Below, one piece after another: positions 56,863 to 64,000 of a DNA stretch of 64,000 nucleotides. The stretch comes from Larix kaempferi (lineage: Eukaryota; Streptophyta; Pinopsida; Pinales; Pinaceae), in NCBI GenBank assembly GCA_027924585.1, contig BSBM01000068.1:13634001-13698000 (forward strand), given 5' to 3'. The first letter of the stretch is position 1. Each line of letters starts with the position of its first letter. Position numbers and translations under genes: made by a program. The notes under the pieces were generated by a model. The model saw nothing but the letters and a program-made list of their open reading frames with translations. It was not told the DNA's origin and searched no databases.

Positions 56863-58416
56863 TTATCTAGGTGATAGTTTGGCGCAACTCCCAAGATTCA
56901 AGGAACTCTTCCTTGACTTCAAGCTAAGATACACATGATCCCTGACATTGAATTCCCTAAGTACCCTATGCTTATTTGCATAGCTTTTATGTAAATCCTG
57001 GGCTACTTTTAAATTCTTCCTGATCTTTGCAACCTCTTGTTCCATTTCCTTAAGCAATTCTGGCCCAAGTATAATTCTATTCACTGGATTGTCCCAAGTC
57101 ACTGGTGTCTTGCACCTTCTGCTGTACAAAGCCTCATATGGACTCATTCCCAATGATTTTTGCTGCCCATTGTTATATGCAAACTCTACCAAGTGTAGAT
57201 AATCCTCCCACTTGGATGGTTTTTCCATTACATACATGCGAAGCATGTCTTCAAGCACCCAATTTACTCTTTTTGTTTTCCCATCTGTTTGAGGATGGTA
57301 CGCGGTACTAAAGCTCAACTGTGTACCCAAATTTGCAAAGAGACCTTTCCAAAAATTGGAAGTGAACTTGGTATCCCTGTCAAAAATTATTGCCTTAGGA
57401 AATCCATGTAATCTGAAAATTTCCTTCATGAAAATATTTGCAATGGCATCGGATTTATGTGTGGACTTAACCGGTATAAAATGTGCTGCCTTTGTTAACT
57501 TGTCCACCACAACCATGATGGAATCATGTTGTCTCATAGTCATTGGCAATCCTGTAATAAAATCCATGGAAATTACTTCCCATTTCCATTCTGGGATTGG
57601 CAATGGATGCAATAAACCTGCTGGGTGTTGGTGTTCAACCTTCACCTGCTGACATTTCATGCAACTAGAAATGTATTCAGCGATGTCCTTCTTCATTCCT
57701 GGCCAGAAATAATATTTTCTTGTTGTAGCAATAGTCTTTTGATATCCGAGGTGACCGAAGTATGGAGCTTTATGGATTTCATCCATAAAAATCCTCCTCA
57801 AATCTTCCACATTTGGAATATAGGCTCTATTCTTATAGGTAAGAAGTCCGTCTTCTTCCAAATGATAGCCTTCATACTTCTTTTCAAGGTTTTGCTGCTG
57901 CAATTTGTCCTTTATCTGTACATACACTTCGTCCTCAACAATATGGTTAACAATATGTTGCCTCAAATCTGGTTGACAAGTGCTAAGCACTGCCACATGC
58001 ATTTCATGTACTTTCCCGCTAAGTGCATCAACCACCTTATTTTCTTTCCCTTTTATGTGTTTGATCTCAAAATCAAATTCACACAAAAATTCCAACCATC
58101 TAGCTTGCCTAGCATTTAAAGTTGGCTGATCAAACAAGTATTTCAGACCATAATGGTATGTTATTAACTCAAATTTCCTTCCCATTAAGTAATGCCTCCA
58201 CATCTTTAAAGCATGTACTATGGCTGCAAGTTCTAAATCATGAGTAGCATAGTTCTTCTCATGCTCCTTCAACTTTCTCGACTTATAGCATACCATGTGG
58301 TTGTCTTGCATAAGAACTCCTCTAAATCCTTGATTGCATGCATCGGTACACACCACAAAGTCTTTTTCTGGGTCTGCAATTTTCAAAATTGGTGCACTCG
58401 TAAGAAGATTCTTCAA
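56863..58416 (-). pseudogene. gypsy pol: RNase H and integrase
   Basis: 517 open codons. RNase H: VCTDACNQGFRGVLMQD (first Asp), THDLELAAIVHALKMWRHYL (Glu), then ELITYHYGLKYLF where relatives have TDH, so one acidic site appears lost. Tether: WLEFLCEFDFEIKHIKGKEN. Integrase: zinc finger HKAPYFGHL...CMKCQQVK, catalytic ISMDFITGLP and IIFDRDTKFTSNFW, then YHPQTDGKTKRVNW with Lys (57271-57273) in place of the third catalytic Glu. GMSPYEALYSRRCKTPV and the linker to the chromodomain follow. Broken at both ends by single stops. Confidence 0.93.
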
Positions 58417-58419
58417 CTG

Positions 58420-58812
58420 TTAAAAACTTTCCTCACATCTTGGTGACCATTCAAACTTTATCTCCTTCTTTTGCAAAGAAGTGATCGAGTTTGTGACCTT
58501 GGAGAATCCTTCAATGAACCTCCTATAGTACCCAGCAAGGCCCATAAAAGATCTCACATCTGTCACATTCCTTGGAGTTGGCCAATTCATAATGGCTTCA
58601 ATCTTCTCAGGGTCCACCGATATTCCTTCGTCTGAGATAATGTGACCCAAATAGTGAATTTTATCTTTATAAAAGTCACATTTGCTCAACTTTGCATACA
58701 ACTTATGCTCTCTTAGCAATTGCAATGTCATTCTCAAATGTTCTTCATGCTCTTCTTCATTCTTAGAATAGATGAGAATGTCGTCTAGAAATACAAGAAC
58801 GAACTTGTCCAA
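58420..58812 (-). pseudogene. gypsy pol: reverse transcriptase C-terminal half
   Basis: Reads [15 protein letters not shown] (FLDD active site intact), [58 protein letters not shown], and stops at 58420-58422 with TAA where relatives have Gln (CAA to TAA). Joined upstream by a one-base frameshift in the A-run at 58822-58825. Confidence 0.93.
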
Positions 58813-60953
58813 ATACTTGCTAAAACACTATTCATGAGACATATGAATGTAGCTGGTGCATTTGTGAGACCAAATGGTACCACTACAAACTCATAGTGTC
58901 CATACCTTGTTCTAAAGGATGTCTTATGAATATCTTCCTCTTTGATTCTTACCTGATGGTAACCTGACCTTAAGTCAATCTTTGAAAATACCTTTGCTCC
59001 TCTCATTTGATCAAAAAGGTCATCAATTCTTGGCAATGGGTATTTGTTCTTCACAGTGACCTTGTTCAACTCACTGTAGTCAATACATAACCTGAGTGTT
59101 CCATATTTCTTTTTCACAAATAGAACAGGTGCTCCCCACGAGGACACACTTGGTTTGACATATTTCTTTTCTAACAACTCTTGTAATTGCATTTTCAATT
59201 CTAGCAATTCCGGTACACTCATCCTGTAGGGTGTCTTGGACACTGGTACTGCCCCTAGCACAAGTTCAATTGTAAAATCAATGTCTCTCTTTGGAGGAAG
59301 TCCCGAAATCTCATCAGGAAAAACATCCCTGAATTCCTGCAATACATGATAGTCCTCTAACATAGGAGTTTCATTCTCTGCTGTCTCCAAAACATGGGCT
59401 GCATACAATTGACAACCCTTTCTATAGAACCTTTTCAGTTGCATGGCTGAAACCTGCCTAACAAAAGTCACCTTTGGAATGCCTTTTACAACCCTTGGGT
59501 TTCCTTCTTCGTCCACGCATTCAAAAGTTTTATTGTAGCACTCAAGTTTAACCTTGTGTGCCTCTAACCAATCCATCCCAATGAGAATATCATAGGAACC
59601 AAGTGGCAAAATATTCAGATTTGCATAAGTGAATAGCCCGTCCATCTCTAAGGGACACTTCTCTACAATTTCACTGACTTTTCTCTTGGTTCCAGTAGCT
59701 AGTTGAACTAACCATGATCTACTATGCTTTGACTTCTTAAAAGAAAAAATCTCAACAATTTTAGGAGTGATATAACTGTGAGTAGATCCAAGATCAATCA
59801 AAATAGAAACATATTGCTTAGCAATCTTACCTTCAACTTCAACAACAGTTGATTGATGATCTGCCTGACGGTCGTCTAGTGCAGCATAGATTCTAGGAAT
59901 TGTCCTCGCCACTTGACCCACAGTTCCAGCTCCTTGGATGTTGTGAACTTGATTTGCATTCCCATTCCGATGTGGACAATTCCTAAGCATGTGGTCTCCT
60001 CCACAGCCCCAACATTGAAGTGGTTCTCTTGGCTCCTTTGGATCTCTTGGCTTGTCTCCCATCATCCTAGTTGGCTTAGTCACAACCTGTGATGGCTTAC
60101 TTTGCTGGTTTCTGATATGAGGAGGTTTGAAACCTTTCTTCCTTTGGTCAAACTTCTCTTTCTTCTTGTCCTTCCATGCCTTATGGAAATCAGGTTTTCT
60201 TTTGTTTTGATCATAGCAATAATTGGCCTTCCTTATTGCCTCCTCTGGAGTTCGAGGCTCATCAAATTCAATTCTATCTTTATATGACTGAGGTAGCCCA
60301 CTTAGAAAACGCTGAATTTTCACCTTATCATCTCGAATATACCTGACATACCTCAACAGCTCCAAGAACTTGTTTGCATACTCTTCCATGGTCAATTGTC
60401 CCAATCTCAGCTCATGGAACTCTTTGATCTTGTCATCATAGTACCTATTAGAGAGGTACTTCTGCTTGAAGTATTTCTTGAACTGCTTCCACACAATCTT
60501 TCTTTCATTGATCTTCTTCACTTGTCTGAGGTGTTCCCACCATATAGATGCTCGTCCATTCAAGTTGAAGATGGTGACCCTTGCCTTCATATTTCCAGAG
60601 TAGCCTTGGACTTGGAAATACTTTCTCATCCCAAGAAGCCAAGCTTCAGCTTCTTGACCCGACTTTACCTCTTCATCAAATGTAGGAGGTTTTGCCTTCT
60701 TAAATTCCCCGTTTGAATTGTTCTTGTAATGCCTCTTCCTCTTATTCTTGCGAGATGAAGAGCTTGAACCCTCAATGGATCCTTTAGATTCAGATGATCC
60801 TCTAGAAGAGATTTCTGGAGTATAGGTTCTATCTCTAGAAACTCTTCTTGAGATATTGGACCTCTTGCGGGAATTTCTCCTTGAACTACTCCCACTCTTT
60901 TCTGGATTTGATGTCCGATGCCCAGAGTTTATTTGCCTTGGGATGTCTGTCAA
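58785..60953 (-). pseudogene. gypsy Gag, protease and reverse transcriptase N-terminal half
   Basis: 722 open codons, with no ATG at the left end, so the true start lies upstream. Gag: Arg/Ser-rich N-terminus, capsid region [61 protein letters not shown], then zinc knuckle [13 protein letters not shown] (about residue 315). Protease: [17 protein letters not shown] and [110 protein letters not shown]. The frame is lost at LMNSVLA by the base missing near 58822. Confidence 0.93.
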
Positions 60954-61186
60954 ACTCTATAGCATGGCTGCATTCAACTAATTTTGTTCTTCCTGAGCTT
61001 TAATCATCCTCTCATTATCTTCTCTACAACTTTGCCACTCCACCCTTAGGCTCCTCATGGTGGCTGCAATATCTGGGAGAGTCTCTCGATTTCTTCTCCC
61101 ATTGGATTCTGTTTCAGCATTCTCAACATGTATGTTTTCCCCATGGCATCTGTCTCAGGCTCATAGGGATCCTGTGCATGATCCAT
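60954..61186 (-). pseudogene. broken N-terminus of gypsy Gag
   Basis: The first usable ATG is at 61186-61184 (MDHAQDPYEPETDAMGK). After about 20 codons the related frame moves register (ENAETESNGRRNRETLPDI, TMRSLRVEWQSCREDNERM, KAQEEQN), then stops near 60980 and 60957, before the long frame starting at 60953. The segment is helical and charged, as in the N-termini of Tekay-type Gag. Confidence 0.7.
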
Positions 61187-61400
61187 GATGTTGATATTCT
61201 TGGCCCAACCAAGACCAGAACTTTCCAACTGCACTTATCTGGAATGTTGCTTTTATGTGACTATAATTCTGCAAAATGTGGTTATAAACACAACTGTTAG
61301 CTGCATTATAATGCTATAATTTATTTGCATGTATGTGGGGAGATCCCAATTGAAAACTTTGTCCAATCATAAAATTTCCCCATTTGGTGCAATTATTAAG
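61187..61400 (-). other. leader between CpG-rich region and gag
   Basis: AT-rich leader with no coding motif; no internal promoter recognised. Confidence 0.4.
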
Positions 61401-62290
61401 GTTAAAATGGCCGCCATTGTCGCGGGAATTTAGCTTTTAAAGTGTTTCCCATGTCGCGGAGTTTTAAGCTAAAATTTGCTGCTGCGCACCGTGCATGATA
61501 CAGATTTTAAGTTTATTTTTTCCGCCGTGCACCGCGCATGACGCAGATTTTATCCTTAAAATTGCCGCGGGTGGCGCGGCTCCTATCGCCAAGTTGCCGC
61601 TGTGTGCGCGCGCAGATATTAACGCTAATTCTGCCATCGCGCACGTAGGATTTAGCGTTAATTTTGCCACCGCGCACGCAGGAGTTTATCCTTAACTTCA
61701 CCGACACAGCCTTTAGGAAAAAAGTTTGAAACACTTAGACTAATCCCCTTCGACGCAGAATTAGCAACATCTCCGTTGATCATTGCGCAAAAATTAACGT
61801 TAAAATCTCCAACCGCCAACCCTGTGACCGCCGACCACTTCCCTTCGGTGCAGAGTTAACAACTATTTCGCTGACCGTTGCGGCACTTTTGGGCTTATCT
61901 TTGCTGACAAAGTCGCAAGAGTTATCCCAATTTTTGCCGCCGTGCACGCAGAAAATTAGTCCAACTTTCACTGCCGCGCGCGCAGAAAGTTAGCCTAACT
62001 TTCGCCACCGTGCGCACATAAAGTTGGCTTAACTTTCGCCGCCGTGTCTTTCAAAGTTAACCTATTTTTTGCCACCACCACAGCCCTTAGGCAAAATTTT
62101 GGAATTTTTTCTATCTTTCGGCGTCGAATTAACAACAACTATTTCGCAGTCGTGGGCGCAGAAAGTTGGCCTAACTTTCGCCGTCGCGCGCACAGAAAGT
62201 TGGCCTAACTTTCGTCGCCGTGCACGCGGAAAGTTGGCTTAACTTTCGCCGCTGTAGCCTTAGCAGAAAACTTAGAAAAATAGTTAGAAA
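61400..62290 (-). repeat. CpG-rich hairpin repeats in the gypsy leader
   Basis: The unit CAGAAAGTTGGCCTAACTTT, followed by CGCCGCCGTGCGCG, recurs about every 36 bases at 61983, 62019, 62053, 62158, 62192 and 62227, with looser versions (GCGCACGCAGGAGTTT, TTAACGCTAATTTTGCC) back to about 61400. AAAGTT...AACTTT makes a small stem in each unit. The block stands out as CpG-dense in an AT-rich window. Apparent frames on both strands come from the repeat. Confidence 0.88.
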
Positions 62291-62900
62291 AAATTTTGCA
62301 AAATTTTCAAAGACAGTTAGAGTTCTCTTCTTGAAATATGTCCTTCATTTCCCTACAGAGGTGAGGTACTTACAAATCCTAGTTCGCATATAGTAGAACA
62401 GTGAAAGGATGCCAAGAACTTGCACCTCTAAAAATGGATTTTCTTTTCATTTCAAATTCAACAATCCAACCAATGGATTCACAATCAATCTTCAAGCACC
62501 CAACAAGCATGGGCAAGGAAAACTTATGAGCATAAGGGCATAATTCGAAAGCTTTCCTTGCTTCCGAAAACCATCAATCGACCACATAAATGTTGGTTCA
62601 TTGTAATTAACAAACATCATTAAGATATGGGGTTGTAAAAACCAACTGTTCAGGCTTTCAATCATGAAATTAACACACAAAATCTCATACCAGCCATGCC
62701 CAACATTCAATTTCATGCATTCAAAGAATCATGGACATCCAAGGGACAAGGAGTCATAATTAATCACGGCCTCAAGCGCATGATGCATTATCTCATATGC
62801 ACAGCAATTAGCAACAAACAACAACCAACACACAACACACAAAATCATATTTTCCTAATCTGTTGTGTGGATGTCGGCCCAACAGCCTCAGTATTGTAAC
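62291..62900 (-). other. proximal leader of the gypsy element
   Basis: Non-coding; ends at the primer-binding site. ACAACCAACACACAACACAC low complexity near 62820. Confidence 0.5.
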
Positions 62901-62917
62901 CATGGGCTCTGATACCA
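62901..62917 (-). promoter_or_regulatory. primer-binding site (initiator Met tRNA)
   Basis: On the minus strand TGGTATCAGAGCCCATG, three bases (GAA) after the LTR end, complementary over 17 bases to the 3' end of plant initiator-Met tRNA. Confidence 0.93.
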
Positions 62918-62920
62918 TTC

Positions 62921-64000
62921 TGTAACATCCCCTCCCAGTAGACCAAGCAAGGGAGAGAACATCACTCTAATTCTGGGCATCTAGCCCCATACTTAGTAAA
63001 CAAACATTCATAGAAAGAGAAGATGGACATGTGGAAATGCATAAATATTTGAAAAACATAGCAGAATTAAATTCTATTACACATCCATCATACATTCAAG
63101 ATATTCATGGCATTCGTCAATTAAAACAATACAAGTAAAATTCATTGATGATAAAAGACATGTACATCTGCATATCGTAATTAAACACAACGGAATTAAA
63201 ATCATGTTAATATCTAACATACATTTAGCATTTTCATGACAGCCATTAAATAAAGACATTGCAGAATTATGATAGAGAGTACTTATCTTAAAACAAAGTA
63301 GTCCCTGAGCAACCAGCTATGCATCTGCAACGTTCCACCCAACCATAGGCCAGTTGTGCTTATCAATCTCTTGATACAACTGCCACCCCCGAGCTAGGCA
63401 TGATTTCTACAAGGAAGAAGGGAACAACAGACTCACACATAGCCAAAATATACCAAAATCAGCCAAGCCAATCAGCAGTTGGGTTTATCAGGCTGCTAGG
63501 AGATGGAAAAGGAAGAATTGCTAAGCTAGTGAGCTCAGGCACAGAGCCATGGATACCTCTACAAGATCTATCTAACTTGGCACCCAAAATACCTACACAC
63601 CCAACACAAGGAAGTATTCTCTTCATTGCTACATAGTCCCTCAAGCCATACCTTCCTTTCTAGTGCTCTCAGGGTGTGCATAGAAAAGTAGCCAAAGCCC
63701 TCTCGATCTTCTTGAGAGGTTACTCCCTTCACTAGGTTTATCAAGCCAATTCTGTCCACTACCACTCCAAATTTATTGCTCATAGGTTCAAACCAAAACA
63801 GGTATGCACATAACAAGAAAAGTATAAGTGTTGGGCATGAAGAAACATTTTTACAGTGAGACGCCCAAATATGGGGTTTTCATTAGCTTCAGAAAAACAT
63901 GGGAAACCCAAAAATGAAAATGGAAGATGGGGAACAACCCTAGGAAGCCAAATCTGTTTTCATAAAAATGTCCATGGACATTCTAGGGAAAAAACGACCT
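62921..64000 (-). mobile_element. 5' LTR of the gypsy chromovirus (R/U5 side), runs off the window
   Basis: 1,080 bp seen of an expected 1.76 kb. Collinear with 54729-55810 including all landmarks (TAGCCCCATACTTAGTAAAC, GGTGCTTATC-type blocks, GCAACCAGCTATGCATCTGC). On the minus strand it ends GGGGATGTTACA. Confidence 0.93.

Larger units (their letters stand above)
54729..64000 (-). mobile_element. Ty3/gypsy chromovirus (Tekay/Del-like), nearly complete, 5' LTR cut by window end
   Basis: Minus-strand element: 5' LTR (62921 to beyond 64000), primer-binding site, leader with CpG-rich repeats, gag-pol with C-terminal chromodomain-like segment, polypurine tract, 3' LTR (54729-56489). In the first 420 bp compared, the two LTRs differ at about 14 positions, mostly transitions (about 3%). 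The left flank is ATCAA (54724-54728); the right target copy is outside the window. The order protease-RT-RNase H-integrase-chromodomain-like, with the LRNRxIxQVKV tail, places it in the chromovirus group. Confidence 0.93.

Noticed and set aside
57356-58119. Plus-strand frames of 98 and 164 codons
   Set aside because: Antisense shadows of the gypsy integrase and RNase H region, which has clear family motifs on the minus strand.
61464-61971. Frames on both strands in the CpG-rich leader
   Set aside because: They arise from absence of stop codons in GC-rich repeats. They repeat the unit sequence and lack coding features.

Overview
This window looks like nuclear DNA of a seed plant with a large, retrotransposon-filled genome. 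The evidence is nested Ty1/copia and Ty3/gypsy LTR retrotransposons primed by plant initiator-Met tRNA, L1-type LINE remains, inverted-repeat DNA elements, a spliced fragment of a plant ABCC-type ABC transporter, long AT-rich stretches, and no bacterial-style operons. A gymnosperm is plausible from the density and age of the nested elements, but the sequence does not prove it. I saw no intact host gene, tRNA, rRNA or CRISPR array.

Layout. 1-3 kb: AT-rich DNA with a possible TATA/telo-box promoter, leader and splice sites (1.1-2.1 kb). 3-7 kb: two LTR-like blocks, then a leader with a 320-bp tandem repeat. 7.1-8.9 kb: LINE remnant (-). 13.4-17.2 kb: decayed minus-strand retroelement pieces (coiled-coil gag-like, copia RT/RNase H, gypsy protease). 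17.2-21.1 kb: copia element with 5' LTR, PBS, gag, protease and integrase, itself split by a 731-bp insertion. 22.2-28.2 kb: minus-strand LTR-like block plus gypsy gag/protease remains. 28.6-39 kb: an unrecognised plus-strand ORF cut in two by a complete copia-type element (29,324-36,560).

39.3-45 kb: a 933-bp inverted-repeat element, a gypsy RNase H/integrase fragment and a 1.05-kb foldback element. 46.9-49.5 kb: the only host-gene-like sequence, an ABCC transporter C-terminus flanked by direct duplications and an unidentified exon set with nested duplications. 51.3-54.7 kb: what may be one LINE broken by a 2-kb field of a TTGCAATTTCAA-type repeat. 54.7 kb to the end: a large Ty3/gypsy chromovirus (Tekay/Del-like) on the minus strand with both LTRs (the 5' LTR runs off the window), PBS, PPT, and a gag-pol carrying only a few breaks.

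The most interesting points are: (i) the copia-type element at 29.3-36.6 kb, whose LTRs are nearly identical although its own reverse transcriptase is deleted and mutated, so it was probably mobilised in trans, and whose 3' non-coding part holds three stacked tandem arrays; (ii) the uncharacterised ORF that it interrupts exactly in frame; (iii) the CpG-rich hairpin array in the leader of the gypsy element; and (iv) the TTGCAATTTCAA field.
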